Source: Bog-159 sp963738345 (GTDB taxonomy: Bacteria > Acidobacteriota > Terriglobia > Bryobacterales > Bryobacteraceae). From it: a stretch of DNA of 64,000 bases. Within the stretch, counting starts at the first letter, position 1; each line of letters begins with the position of its first letter. Positions 25,642-34,606 of this stretch are shown piece after piece. The stretch covers positions 620,001 through 684,000 of the forward strand of contig CAVTWI010000001.1 in NCBI GenBank assembly GCA_963738345.1, given 5' to 3'. The translations under genes and the position numbers were made by a program. The notes below the pieces were generated by a model, which was not told where the DNA came from, did no database searches, and saw nothing but the letters and a program-made list of their open reading frames with translations.

Positions 25642-27165
25642 ATGGTTTGCCAGGCCAGCCAATATGGTATGCTGTTCTTCGTGGTTCCCCAGCCCCAACT
25701 GGATACGGCCTCCGACCTGCCGATCTACCGGCAGTTGTATGCCTACTTTAGCGGATTGATCCAATCGGGCCGCTTAGCCAAGGGTGAGCGCCTGCCCGCC
25801 ACCCGCGAATTGGCTGGCTCACTTGGCCTGAACCGTACCACTGTCGCCGCCGCCTACGAACTGCTCGAATCCGAAGGCTTCATCACCGGACAAGTCGGCC
25901 GCGGCAGCTTCGTCAATGTGGCGCCTTCGTCCACCGCCCCCCCCCTGAACTGGCCCGATCTGCTTCAGCGTTCCTCCCCCGGCCTCCGCCCGCCCCCCCC
26001 AGGCCCGCAACTTCGCGAAGGCGTCAGCTTCGCCACGTCCCGCCCCTCCGAGCAGCTTTTCCCGCTCGACGATCTCCGCAAAAGCTGCGAAGAAGTCATG
26101 GCCGCCCCCGATTTCGCCCACATCCTGCAATTGGGCTCCCCCAGCGGATACGAACCCCTCCGCCGCTTCCTCCTCGACGCCGCCCGCGCCGAAAACCTGG
26201 CTGGCCCCGATGACGACCTGATCGTCACCAACGGCTGCCAACAATCCCTCGACCTCCTCAGCCGCGTCCTCCTCCGCCCCGGCGACAAAGTCGTCGTCGA
26301 AGACCCCGTCTATCCCGGCCTGAAAAGCCTGTTCCTCGAAGCCGGAGCCCAACTCATCGGCGTACCTGTCGGGCCCGACGGCTTGAACCTTGACGAACTC
26401 CAGGCCACTCTCGACCGCGAACGTCCCCGCCTGATGGTGGTCACCTCAAATTTCCAAAACCCCACCGGCGCCACCCTTCCCTTCGCCGCCCGTACCGCCC
26501 TCCTCCGTGCCGTACGCAGCGCTGGCGTGCCCCTCGTCGAAAACGATATCTATGGCGACTTGCGCTACAGCGGCGAAGACCTGCCCCCCATCAAGCACTC
26601 CGCCGATGGCGGCCATGTAGTCCTGCTGCGCAGTTTTTCCAAGATCACATTTCCCGGCTTGCGTGTCGGATGGGTTCTCGGACCGCGCCCTCTGATCGCC
26701 CGATTAGCGCAGTCGAAACAGCTTGCCGATCTGCATACCGATCAGCTTTCCCAAGCCGTCTTATTGCGCTTCGCCGAATCCGGCCGCATGGCCCGCCATC
26801 TTACGCGCGTACTGGAGTCTGGCGCCGAACGCCTCGCCGCCGTGCTGGCCGCTTGCGATCGCTATTTGCCGGCGGGTTCCGGCTTCACCCGGCCCCGCGG
26901 CGGTATGAATCTGTGGGTCCGCCTGCCCGAACCCCTCGATGCCGGCGAACTGCTGTCCCGCGCCCAGCGCGAAAACGTGTCCTACCTGCCCGGAAAGTAT
27001 TTCGCCGTTTCGCGCTTCGACCCGGGCTCCCTGCGCTTGAGCTTTGCCGGCCTCACCCCCGGCGAAATTCGCCAGGGCATGGCCACCTTGGGATCGATTT
27101 TTTCAAGTGAGTTGGAACGAACGCGCGCCAATGCCGCGCTCGAACCAGCCCCCGCTATGGTTTGA
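25642..27165 (+). CDS. pdxR: MocR/PdxR-type GntR-aminotransferase regulator
   Basis: Up to 507 residues. Residues about 25-95 are a GntR winged helix (LPIYRQLYAYFSGLIQSGRL, LPATRELAGSLGLNRTTVAAAYELLE). The rest is a fold-type I PLP aminotransferase-like domain (SGYEPLRRFL, DDLIVTNGCQQSLDLLSRV, TSNFQNPTGA, ENDIYGDL, and the PLP lysine in LLRSFSKITFPGLRVGW). PdxR proteins sense PLP and control pdxST, which lie immediately downstream on the same strand. No clear ribosome site marks the start; 25642, 25669 and a GTG at 25681 are all possible. Confidence 0.88.
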   Translation: MVCQASQYGMLFFVVPQPQLDTASDLPIYRQLYAYFSGLIQSGRLAKGERLPATRELAGSLGLNRTTVAAAYELLESEGFITGQVGRGSFVNVAPSSTAPPLNWPDLLQRSSPGLRPPPPGPQLREGVSFATSRPSEQLFPLDDLRKSCEEVMAAPDFAHILQLGSPSGYEPLRRFLLDAARAENLAGPDDDLIVTNGCQQSLDLLSRVLLRPGDKVVVEDPVYPGLKSLFLEAGAQLIGVPVGPDGLNLDELQATLDRERPRLMVVTSNFQNPTGATLPFAARTALLRAVRSAGVPLVENDIYGDLRYSGEDLPPIKHSADGGHVVLLRSFSKITFPGLRVGWVLGPRPLIARLAQSKQLADLHTDQLSQAVLLRFAESGRMARHLTRVLESGAERLAAVLAACDRYLPAGSGFTRPRGGMNLWVRLPEPLDAGELLSRAQRENVSYLPGKYFAVSRFDPGSLRLSFAGLTPGEIRQGMATLGSIFSSELERTRANAALEPAPAMV

Positions 27166-27199
27166 AAATGGTTTGAATTTAGTTTAAGAAGGAGTGATT

Positions 27200-28084
27200 A
27201 TGTTTCTGGACGAAGAGTTTCGAGTCAAAGTCGGCTTAGCCGAAATGCTGAAGGGCGGCGTCATCATGGATGTCACCAACGCCGAACAAGCCCTCATCGC
27301 CGAAAAAGCCGGCGCCGCCGCCGTGATGGCGCTGGAACGCGTGCCCTCCGATATTCGCCGCGATGGTGGTGTGGCCCGCATGGCGCCCATCAACAAGATC
27401 CGCGAAATCATGCAGACCGTCAGCATCCCCGTCATGGCCAAAGCCCGCATCGGCCACTTCATGGAAGCCCGCATCCTCGAAGCCCTCGGCGTGGATTATA
27501 TCGACGAGAGCGAAGTCCTGACCCCCGCCGACGAAGTCCACCACATCGCCAAGCGCGATTTCAAAGTGCCGTTCGTATGCGGCGCGCGCAACCTCGGCGA
27601 AGCCCTCCGCCGCATCGCCGAAGGCGCCGCCATGATCCGCACCAAGGGCGAAGCCGGCTCCGGCAATATCGTCGAAGCCGTCCGCCACATGCGCACCATT
27701 CAAAAGGAAATGCGACAGCTCACCGTCCTGGGCAAGGAAGAACTAGTGCACGCCTCCAAGGAACTGCAAGCCCCCCTCGAACTAGTGGAATGGGTCGCCC
27801 AACATGGCAAACTGCCCGTGCCCAACTTCTCCGCCGGCGGTATCGCCACCCCCGCCGACGCCGCCCTGGTGATGGAACTCGGCGCCGAAGCCACCTTCGT
27901 CGGATCCGGCATCTTTAAATCCTCCGACCCCGACGCCCGCGCCCGCGCCATCGTCCGCGCCACCACTTACTACAAAGATCCCGTAAAGCTGCTCGAAGCC
28001 AGCGAAGAGTTAGGCATGGCCATGCCCGGTCTCGAAATCTCCAAGATCCCCGAAGGCGAGCTACTCCAAACCCGGGGCTGGTGA
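27200..28084 (+). CDS. pdxS: Pyridoxal 5'-phosphate synthase subunit PdxS
   Basis: 294 residues, nearly invariant family. PdxS condenses ribose 5-phosphate, glyceraldehyde 3-phosphate and ammonia into PLP. The two catalytic lysines are present: Lys81 in PVMAKARIGH and the later one in MIRTKGEAGSGN; the phosphate-binding NFSAGGIATPADAA is also seen. AAGGAG at 27188-27193 precedes the ATG at 27200; a GTG at 27194 is inside the ribosome site and not used. Operon with pdxT, 8 bases downstream. Confidence 0.98.
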   Translation: MFLDEEFRVKVGLAEMLKGGVIMDVTNAEQALIAEKAGAAAVMALERVPSDIRRDGGVARMAPINKIREIMQTVSIPVMAKARIGHFMEARILEALGVDYIDESEVLTPADEVHHIAKRDFKVPFVCGARNLGEALRRIAEGAAMIRTKGEAGSGNIVEAVRHMRTIQKEMRQLTVLGKEELVHASKELQAPLELVEWVAQHGKLPVPNFSAGGIATPADAALVMELGAEATFVGSGIFKSSDPDARARAIVRATTYYKDPVKLLEASEELGMAMPGLEISKIPEGELLQTRGW

Positions 28085-28092
28085 TCCCGCCG

Positions 28093-28671
28093 ATGAAACG
28101 CATTGGCGTCCTCGCCCTTCAGGGCGATTTCGAAGCCCACGGCCGCCGCTTATCCGGCCTGGGCGCCGAACCTGTATTCGTACGCAACGCGGCCGGCCTC
28201 GACGCCGTGGATGCCCTCATCATCCCCGGCGGCGAGAGCACCACCATGCTCAAACTCCTGCATGCCGAAAACCTGCTGGAACCGCTGGCCGCCTTCGGAC
28301 GCCGCAAGCCTGTCTTCGGCACCTGCGCCGGAGCCATCCTGCTCGCCACCGCCGTCTCCAACCCCAGCCAGGAATCCCTCGCCTTCATGGATATTGATGT
28401 GGAACGCAATGCCTACGGCCGCCAGATCGATAGCCGGGTCACCCGCTTCACCCCTCAACCCGAGTTCGCCGCCCGTACCTATCCTGGCGAAATGGAGGCG
28501 GTCTTTATCCGCGCCCCGGTCATCCGCCGTGTCGGACCGCAGGCCCGCGTCCTGGCTCTCTACAACGGCGACCCCGTATTGGTGGAACAGGGACCCCACC
28601 TGGCCGCCACCTTTCATCCCGAACTAACCGCCGATTCCCGCGTTCACCAGTTCTTCCTATCCAAACTATGA
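28093..28671 (+). CDS. pdxT: Pyridoxal 5'-phosphate synthase glutaminase subunit PdxT
   Basis: 192 residues of the class I glutamine amidotransferase family that feeds ammonia to PdxS. Start MKRIGVLALQGDFEAH; PGGESTTM; nucleophile Cys78 in FGTCAGAILLA; His/Glu pair in ATFHPELT. A GTG at 28081 overlapping the pdxS stop is in frame but adds only four residues; the ATG begins at the conserved N-terminus. Overlaps the next gene by four bases. Confidence 0.97.
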   Translation: MKRIGVLALQGDFEAHGRRLSGLGAEPVFVRNAAGLDAVDALIIPGGESTTMLKLLHAENLLEPLAAFGRRKPVFGTCAGAILLATAVSNPSQESLAFMDIDVERNAYGRQIDSRVTRFTPQPEFAARTYPGEMEAVFIRAPVIRRVGPQARVLALYNGDPVLVEQGPHLAATFHPELTADSRVHQFFLSKL

Positions 28672-29090
28672 CCCCTTCTCCGAAGCTCCGGGTTCTGTTC
28701 ATCTGCATCGGCAACTCCTGCCGCAGCCAGATGGCGGAAGGTTTTGCCCGCACCTACGGTGCTGACGTGCTGATTGCCGCCAGCGCCGGCCTCGCGCCAG
28801 CCTACCTGGTGGCGCCCGATACCGTCCGCGCCATGGACGAAAAGAATATCGATCTCCGCGACCATTTCCCCAAAAGCCTCAAACAACTCGGCCGCGCCCA
28901 GTTCGATCTCTACGTCAATATGAGCGGCTACGACCTACCGCCCGAAGTCGATATCCCCGTCCGCCGCTGGGATGTCGCCGACCCCGTCTCCGAAGACTAT
29001 GAAACGCATTGCAAGATCCGCGACGAGATCGAGACGCGTGTGATGGGCTTGATCCTGGAACTCCGCCGCGCCGCCGATGGCCGGGGCTGA
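28668..29090 (+). CDS. ArsC-type arsenate reductase / low-molecular-weight phosphatase family
   Basis: 140 residues. Phosphate-loop C-x5-R-S signature at residues 13-20 (CIGNSCRS) after VLFI, plus ASAGLAPA, NIDLRDHFPKSL and the acid motif DVADPVSEDYE. The set of motifs fits thioredoxin-coupled ArsC or a tyrosine phosphatase of the same fold; the choice between them is uncertain. It is translationally coupled to pdxT. The last 127 bases of the gene are repeated in degenerate form at 30118-30241. Confidence 0.88.
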   Translation: MTPSPKLRVLFICIGNSCRSQMAEGFARTYGADVLIAASAGLAPAYLVAPDTVRAMDEKNIDLRDHFPKSLKQLGRAQFDLYVNMSGYDLPPEVDIPVRRWDVADPVSEDYETHCKIRDEIETRVMGLILELRRAADGRG

Positions 29091-29310
29091 ATCGCCGGTC
29101 ACTCTGGCGCGCATGCGGTCGAACCGAACGCAACTCGTACAACGTACGTCTGTACGTGGAGTCGACACTACGCCCCTTGTCCCATATGTGGCTGCAATCG
29201 ACCGTCCAGACGCGCCCCGCTTGCACGTCTGGTGGCCCGAGGCCCGGAGCGCCGGAAGTAATGGAGACACAGACGGTTCCCAGGATAGGCGGGGGCTTTT
29301 GGGGACTTTC

Positions 29311-29736
29311 TCAAGCGCCGGCCCGATCGAGCATGTTGGCCTTGAAGCCAGCTTGCTCGAAGTGGCGATCCGTCATAAGTGCTTCTGTCAACGCGTGCCG
29401 CTCCATGACCACGAAAGAGAGGCAATCCGTTAGGCTCCAGTTCTTGTCGGCGCGGTTCCGGTACAGCCAAATCGCAGCATCGCTGAGCTCGGCCTCAAAC
29501 GGTACGACCACGATGCGCCTGTCGGCGTGAACTCGAGTGTAGCCTTCCGCTGCGATTGTACGCGTGCCGGCATCCGAGAGAGCATTGAGCCATTCCCAAA
29601 GTACGGCTTCGGTTGTCACAATCCGATTCGCAGTTCGCACCACCGGCTGGTGCCATGCGACAGCTTGTGAATGATATTGATCCCTTCTGCTGGATATAGC
29701 AATCCAAAAGGCGGTGTCCGCGAAGTAGGCGGCCAC
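29311..29736 (-). CDS. PIN-domain toxin (VapC-like)
   Basis: 141 residues of the PIN RNase fold. Acidic residues at the expected positions: FADTAFWIAI (Asp7), TTEAVLWEWLNAL (Glu), WSLTDCLSFVVM (Asp) and MTDRHFEQAGF (Asp). VapC-type toxins cleave tRNA or rRNA using Mg2+. Its start touches the stop of the upstream small gene (29736), the usual antitoxin-toxin order. Lies in the accessory insert between arsC and xseA. Confidence 0.85.
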   Translation of the reverse strand: MAAYFADTAFWIAISSRRDQYHSQAVAWHQPVVRTANRIVTTEAVLWEWLNALSDAGTRTIAAEGYTRVHADRRIVVVPFEAELSDAAIWLYRNRADKNWSLTDCLSFVVMERHALTEALMTDRHFEQAGFKANMLDRAGA

Positions 29737-29978
29737 TACCGTTGTTCTTCCGTCGGAGTACGGCCGTAGAGGTAGTGGTCGTGCCGATCGGCAAGATCGA
29801 CTGGCAACACTTCACTATCAATGGCGTTGGCAGCCAGCCACGTCAATGCGGATTCCTCGGATGGTACAGCCTCGCCGCCCACCCGCTCGATCTGCACGAT
29901 CAAAGCCTGGTTCGCAGGTAAATCGAGCGGTTCGTCCGGGACGATAACCCTGCCGTCGAAATGTGCGCTGACCGTCAC
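29736..29978 (-). CDS. Antitoxin partner of the PIN toxin
   Basis: About 80 residues from a GTG: SAHFDGRVIVPDEPLDLPANQALIVQIER begins like small AbrB/DUF104-type antitoxin N-termini, and the acidic tail (LADRHDHYLYGRTPTEEQR) would contact the toxin. The frame is open to 30368, but that part runs over the duplication scar and is not protein-like. An AGGGGG lies upstream of the GTG. Stop and toxin start overlap by one base. Confidence 0.7.
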   Translation of the reverse strand: MTVSAHFDGRVIVPDEPLDLPANQALIVQIERVGGEAVPSEESALTWLAANAIDSEVLPVDLADRHDHYLYGRTPTEEQR

Positions 29979-30032
29979 CCTTTGCCCCCTCGCTCCTCCA
30001 GTATCGCAAGAACCGGCACATCTTCCAATGCC

Positions 30033-30241
30033 GCCCAACGCCCCCAGCCCCGCAACGGAACGCCCCATCCGGAAGCTAAGATCCAGGAGTGGACCAGTTC
30101 GCCTTCGACCCCGCCTGCCGCTGGGAGGTCGCCGACCCCGTCTCCGAAGGCTACTAAACCCACTGCAAAATCCGAGACGGGATCTACGCACGTGATGGGC
30201 TGGATCATGGAACCTGGCGGCGCCGCCCGTGGCCAGGCTGA
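30033..30241 (+). repeat. Tandem-duplication scar: xseA 5' end joined to arsC 3' end
   Basis: Positions 30033 to about 30108 resemble 32815-32887 (upstream region and first ten codons of xseA, including the GTG start, here at 30089). Positions 30118-30241 resemble 28964-29090 (last 42 codons and stop of arsC, one 3-base gap). The two pieces meet at a shared CCGCC-GCCGC. A join of xseA start to arsC end is exactly the junction left by a tandem duplication of the arsC-xseA interval. A 22-codon chimeric reading frame is left, not a gene. The rest of 29979-30286 holds nothing else recognisable. Confidence 0.8.
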
Positions 30242-30286
30242 AACGCTTGACCTTATTGGAATCGCTGGCGACCGAATCCGCCCAAG

Positions 30287-30823
30287 TTAGGATGCTGGCG
30301 GGGGAAGCGGGACGCCGAAGTATTCTTCGATCGCGGAAAGTGTTTCGCCCACGTACGCGCCGAACCAAACCCTCTCGACCGTACCGGTAGGCGTGATTAC
30401 AACAGTCATCGGCGTACTCTTAAACTGGTACGTAAGGAGCGCGCGGTACGTAAGATCCGTGATGATATCGAATTCCTGCCGCTGAAGTAGCGCCCAGTCA
30501 AAGAGCCCCTCACGATCGAGTGAGACGCCGAGGAAGCGGACTCTGCCACGAAGAGACCTTGCTAGACTTTGGACGCTGGGTTGATTCCGTTCGCACCAAC
30601 CACAGGATGGGGAAAAAACGTAGAGCACGGTCCTCATCTTATTTGGGTATGCAACGGAAACCGGATTGCCGGCAAGATCAGCTCCCGCTAGAGTCGCAAC
30701 GCGGCTGCCGACTTTTAGCTCGCATTGGCCGCCGCTGGCCAAGTCATTCTTCGCTTTATATAGCGAGACCGCCAAAATGACATTGAGCGCCAGGGCGGTA
30801 ATCGCGAGTAGTCTGGATATCAC
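30287..30823 (-). CDS. Membrane-anchored thioredoxin-like (TlpA/redoxin) protein
   Basis: 178 residues. An N-terminal signal-anchor (MISRLLAITALALNVILAVSLY) precedes a redoxin domain: GSRVATLAGADLAGNPVSV, the redox motif CGWC in YVFSPSCGWCERN, LGVSLDREGLF and the cis-Pro segment STPMTVVITPTG. TlpA-like proteins reduce disulfides or act as thiol oxidoreductases outside the membrane. Its start overlaps the stop of the upstream gene by four bases, so the two are co-translated. Confidence 0.88.
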   Translation of the reverse strand: MISRLLAITALALNVILAVSLYKAKNDLASGGQCELKVGSRVATLAGADLAGNPVSVAYPNKMRTVLYVFSPSCGWCERNQPSVQSLARSLRGRVRFLGVSLDREGLFDWALLQRQEFDIITDLTYRALLTYQFKSTPMTVVITPTGTVERVWFGAYVGETLSAIEEYFGVPLPPPAS

Positions 30824-32295
30824 GGTCCGAGTTTCCCAGCGGCCAACAATGTTACCCGCCTATCAAGCCCAGCGTACAGGTTTAGCACTGGATTCTTAGA
30901 CCTCTCCAGAGCCGATATCATAATCTCCGCACGGTCGGCACCCTGCCGGTGTGCGCCCTTCAAGCTCTGTAAAAGAGAGTGGAGCCAAACTGCGGCTTCG
31001 CCGTCGCGCTCGTCTACACTTGAATCGAGAAAGCGCACATAGGCATCAACTGCCACCTTGTAGACATGATTGTCCCTCGCCAAATCCCTAAGTGCCCGCT
31101 GCAGCACTGTCGATTTAACTATGAAGAACTCGCCCGGGACCAGGCCCTCGGGGGGAGCCCATAAATCGATGGCGTGCATCAACTCCTCGGATTCCTCGCG
31201 GCTGGCACTCCCTGACTTCTCAATTCGCTTTAAGTACGCCCGGTAGTCTGAACTTTTCTCCCAGAGGTCCGTGGCCACCGTGGCCTCTTCGTAAGACCCA
31301 CTATTGGACTGGGGCACCGCCAGCCGGCCCTGGATGCGCAGATAGGAGCCCGCCGTTTTGTTGAACCCATCAACGGCTTCAGCCAAGCGCGCATGGAGAG
31401 CCTCGGATTGGGTCGTGTCCGCGCAGTGCTTAGCCGAGAGCAAGCGGCTATACAGCTTCTCCAGTGAGTCCACTAAGGCCACCGGGGATATACCCCTTGT
31501 TTGGCACCTCTGGATGAGCGTGCGCAGTTGGCCTGCGGAGTCGTCCTCCAGGAATCCAATGATGAATGATCGGTCATCGCCCCGAACCCCGGCCGCCGCC
31601 GCCGCAAAGGCATTCAGGAGGCGCGCTCGTACAGGAGTGGAAATGTGAATTTCTGCGAGCAGTTCCACCATGGGAGCCACCTGTAGCGGGGAGCTAATCT
31701 GTAATGCGAACCTGGACAAGAAGGCTTCCTGTTCTCCCTTCTCTACTTCAGACGGCCCGAAAGATCGCTCGCCCACCGCACGGAGGCACTCGTAATAGAG
31801 TCGGACGTCCGGCACCGTCAGATCCTTACAACTGAGTGGCTCATCTGCGGGAGGTAGAATCGACTCGAACATTTCTCGCCCCAGGGCCGGGTCATAAGTG
31901 AGGATCGCCCGAAGCGCGCGGAGTCGAAGGGAGAGGCTGTCAACCTGCACTGCCCGGGAGGCAATCGCTGACATCGCCGGCACCGTGTCGGTGAATCCGA
32001 CAGGGACCGGCCGGGTGGAGTACCGTGGCTCCGCGCTTCTGGCCAAGTCGAAGGCTCGCTGGATCGCGGCTACCTTCCAGTTCGCCTTTTCTGCCGGGGC
32101 TAACTCGACTAATCGCAGCAACGCGTCGGATCCAAGTCCAGGAGGACAGGTTCCGGCAAGTGCCTCGTATCTCGCCACGACGGGATCTGCGGCCCGGCCG
32201 GCTAGGGCTCGGATGGGCGCCTGCGCCAAAAGCTCAGATGGCAAAAGCGCCGAGCATAGTAAGCCTAACGCAGCCACAGCGAACGGATGCTTCAC
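30820..32295 (-). CDS. Secreted helical protein of unknown function
   Basis: About 491 residues from a GTG at 32295 that begins a good signal peptide (KHPFAVAALGLLCSALLPSELLA). I do not recognise the family. The mature protein is mostly alpha-helical (RLVELAPAEKANWKVAAIQRAF, LRALRAILTYDPALGREMF, RLLNAFAAAAAGV), reminiscent of repeat scaffolds. The frame is open to 32463 with a second hydrophobic start, so the start is not certain. Coupled by a four-base overlap to the thioredoxin-like gene; the pair may form a periplasmic unit. Confidence 0.65.
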   Translation of the reverse strand: MKHPFAVAALGLLCSALLPSELLAQAPIRALAGRAADPVVARYEALAGTCPPGLGSDALLRLVELAPAEKANWKVAAIQRAFDLARSAEPRYSTRPVPVGFTDTVPAMSAIASRAVQVDSLSLRLRALRAILTYDPALGREMFESILPPADEPLSCKDLTVPDVRLYYECLRAVGERSFGPSEVEKGEQEAFLSRFALQISSPLQVAPMVELLAEIHISTPVRARLLNAFAAAAAGVRGDDRSFIIGFLEDDSAGQLRTLIQRCQTRGISPVALVDSLEKLYSRLLSAKHCADTTQSEALHARLAEAVDGFNKTAGSYLRIQGRLAVPQSNSGSYEEATVATDLWEKSSDYRAYLKRIEKSGSASREESEELMHAIDLWAPPEGLVPGEFFIVKSTVLQRALRDLARDNHVYKVAVDAYVRFLDSSVDERDGEAAVWLHSLLQSLKGAHRQGADRAEIMISALERSKNPVLNLYAGLDRRVTLLAAGKLGP

Positions 32296-32862
32296 ACCAG
32301 GCGCATGGGTAATCGATAAGTGCCAGTTATGGCTCTCACTGGCGAATCGTGCAAACGTATGTGTTGCTTCCACAGTTGGTACCCCGGCAATGGTAACCAA
32401 GATTACATCCCGTATTTCCTGAGCAGTCGCCGGTATCGGCGCAGCAAGCAGCGCAACCGCCACCCTGGCCAGCCGCAGGCCGCGTCGGCATTACGACCAC
32501 GGCAATTGATACCGCCCGACTAGCCCTTGAAGAACAATAAACGCTTTCGAAGCCATTCGCTCCGTCTTACCTTCGGCTTAACTTCCCCACGGAATCTAGC
32601 ACTTTAATCCGTGCCTGTCAAGGAAAAACGGGAAGAGAAAAAGAGAAGCGAGAAGGGTGCCAGCGCAAAGTAGGAGGTCCTATTGTGGCGAAGTGGAGCC
32701 GCCCCCCCCCGAGTTGCCTGGCACTAAAAGACGCTCATAACTCACTTATTGGAGCCTTGACTTGGCCTGTGTCGCTTCCCTTAGGACTAGTAGTATTTGC
32801 CGCAACCCACCATTGCCCCAGCACCGCAACGGAACCGCCCATCCTGAAGCTAATATCAAAGA
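32296..32862. other. Intergenic region before xseA
   Basis: 567 bases between the divergent starts. The first 170 bases may encode an N-terminal extension of the minus-strand gene. The remainder is A-rich around 32620-32665, holds an AGGAGG at 32671-32676 followed by a short frame that overlaps xseA out of phase (not believed), and near 32815-32862 the sequence that is repeated in the scar at 30033. No RNA gene or terminator recognised. Confidence 0.5.
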
Positions 32863-34218
32863 GTGGACCAGTTCGCCTTCGACTTCGCCCCCGCCCGCCG
32901 CGTCTTTACCGTCTCCGAACTCAATGCCGCCATCCGCGCCACCCTCGAAAACCAGTTCCCCGACGTCTGGGTCTCCGGCGAAATATCCGGCGTCAAACTC
33001 GCCACCAGCGGCCACTATTACTTCACCCTCAAGGAACATCAGGCCCAAGTGCGCGCCGTAGCCTTCCGCTCCGCCCACCGCTATTGGAAATTCCGTCCCC
33101 AGGATGGCCTCGCCGTCCTCGCCCGCGGCCGCATCGACGTCTTCGAAGCCCGCGGCGAATATCAACTCATCGTCGACCTCCTCGAACCCCTCGGCCACGG
33201 CGCCCTCCAGGTCGCCTACGAACAGCTCAAGAAAAAGCTGGCCGACGAAGGGCTCTTCGAACCCGCCCGCAAGCGTCCCCTGCCCCTTTACCCCCGCCGC
33301 ATCGGTATGGTCACTTCGCCCCGCGGCGCAGTCATCTCCGACATGGTGCAGATCCTCGCCCGCCGCTTTCCCGGCCTTCACATCCGCCTCTATCCCGCCC
33401 TCGTCCAAGGCGAAGGCTCCGTCGAAGAGGTCTGCCGCGGCATCGATTACTTCAGCCGTAATCCGTGGGCCGAACTCGTCATCGTCGCCCGCGGCGGCGG
33501 ATCCCTCGAAGACCTCTGGACCTTCAACGAAGAGGCCGTGGCCCGCGCCATCGCCCGCTGCGCCGTCCCCGTCGTCTCCGCCGTCGGCCACGAGACCGAC
33601 GTCACCATTGCCGATTTCGTCGCTGACCTGCGCGCCCCCACCCCGTCCGCAGCCGCCGAAATGATCGTCTGCACCCGCCAGGAACTGCTCGACCGTATCG
33701 CCGCCCGCCGCCAAAAGCTACTGCACGCCCTGCGTTATCACCTCGCCGTGCTCACCCGCCGCTGGCAGCAGCAAGGCATCGAGCGCCCCTTGGGATTGCT
33801 CCACCGCGCTATCGGCCGGCAGGCCCAGCGCATCGATGAACTCGAATTCCGCCTGCGCGATCTCCTCCGCTCGCAACTCGAACAGCACGCCCGCGCACAG
33901 CGCTCCCTCGCCGCCCGCCTGCTCTATTTCGATCTGCGCCCCCGCTTCGCCGCCGATCGCCGCCGCCTCGACCAGGCCCACGCCGCTGCCGCCCAGTCCC
34001 TACGCTGGCACCTCGCGCGCCGCCGCGGAGCCGTCGATCGCCTCTCCGCTAAGCTCTCCCAGCTCAGCCCCCTCCTCATCCTCGACCGCGGCTATGCCAT
34101 CGTTACCAACCAGTCCGGCCAGATCGTAAAAGATGCCGCCGCCGCTGCTCCGGGATCGCCCATACAGGTGCGCCTCGCCAAGGGCCGTCTTGATGCTACA
34201 GTATCTAAGAACAGTTGA
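32863..34218 (+). CDS. xseA: Exodeoxyribonuclease VII large subunit
   Basis: 451 residues from a GTG. N-terminal OB fold: FTVSELNAAIRATLENQFPDVWVSGEISG, HYYFTLKEHQAQVRAVAFR; catalytic domain: YPRRIGMVTSPRGAVISDMV, VIVARGGGSLEDLWTFNEE, VVSAVGHETDVTIADFVADLRAPTPSAAAE; long coiled-coil C-terminal part and ILDRGYAIV. The enzyme cuts single-stranded DNA into short oligonucleotides and needs several copies of the small subunit XseB. No xseB follows: acpP begins 116 bases downstream. Confidence 0.97.
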   Translation: MDQFAFDFAPARRVFTVSELNAAIRATLENQFPDVWVSGEISGVKLATSGHYYFTLKEHQAQVRAVAFRSAHRYWKFRPQDGLAVLARGRIDVFEARGEYQLIVDLLEPLGHGALQVAYEQLKKKLADEGLFEPARKRPLPLYPRRIGMVTSPRGAVISDMVQILARRFPGLHIRLYPALVQGEGSVEEVCRGIDYFSRNPWAELVIVARGGGSLEDLWTFNEEAVARAIARCAVPVVSAVGHETDVTIADFVADLRAPTPSAAAEMIVCTRQELLDRIAARRQKLLHALRYHLAVLTRRWQQQGIERPLGLLHRAIGRQAQRIDELEFRLRDLLRSQLEQHARAQRSLAARLLYFDLRPRFAADRRRLDQAHAAAAQSLRWHLARRRGAVDRLSAKLSQLSPLLILDRGYAIVTNQSGQIVKDAAAAAPGSPIQVRLAKGRLDATVSKNS

Positions 34219-34333
34219 ATCGCGGATCGCCTCAGGGTGCATCTGTGTTCATGTGTGGTTCTTGTTCCTTCGGACTTGCGGATTGTAACGAAGGCGGCTA
34301 GAATCAGGAGTTTGCAATAGTCCAGGAGGAAGT

Positions 34334-34576
34334 ATGGCATCAATCGCCGAGAGGGTGAAGCAGATTATCGTCGAGCAGTTAGGCGTAGACGAAGCCCAGG
34401 TCGAGGACAACGCGTCGTTCGTGGACGACTTGGGCGCTGATTCGCTCGATATCGTAGAACTAGTAATGGCCTTCGAAGAAGCCTTTGAATTGGAAATCCC
34501 CGACGAGGACGCCGAAAAAATCGCCACCGTCAAAGACGCCTACACTTACATCGAGAATAAGTCGGCCAAGAAATAA
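34334..34576 (+). CDS. acpP: Acyl carrier protein
   Basis: 80 residues, acidic; the phosphopantetheine serine is Ser37 in LGADSLDIVELVM, followed by FEEAFELEIPDEDAEKI. Carries growing acyl chains in fatty acid synthesis in the cytoplasm. Ribosome site AGGAGG at 34324-34329. It is followed 31 bases later by fabF, the classical acpP-fabF pair. Confidence 0.98.
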   Translation: MASIAERVKQIIVEQLGVDEAQVEDNASFVDDLGADSLDIVELVMAFEEAFELEIPDEDAEKIATVKDAYTYIENKSAKK

Positions 34577-34606
34577 GTAAGGGGGACTTTTTCCCAGGAG
34601 TATTGC

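Noticed and set aside
29979..30368. N-terminal extension of the PIN antitoxin
   Set aside because: Lies over the duplication scar and has no protein character.
32746..33714. 322-codon minus-strand frame over xseA
   Set aside because: Acidic/glycine-rich shadow produced by the GC-rich third positions of xseA.
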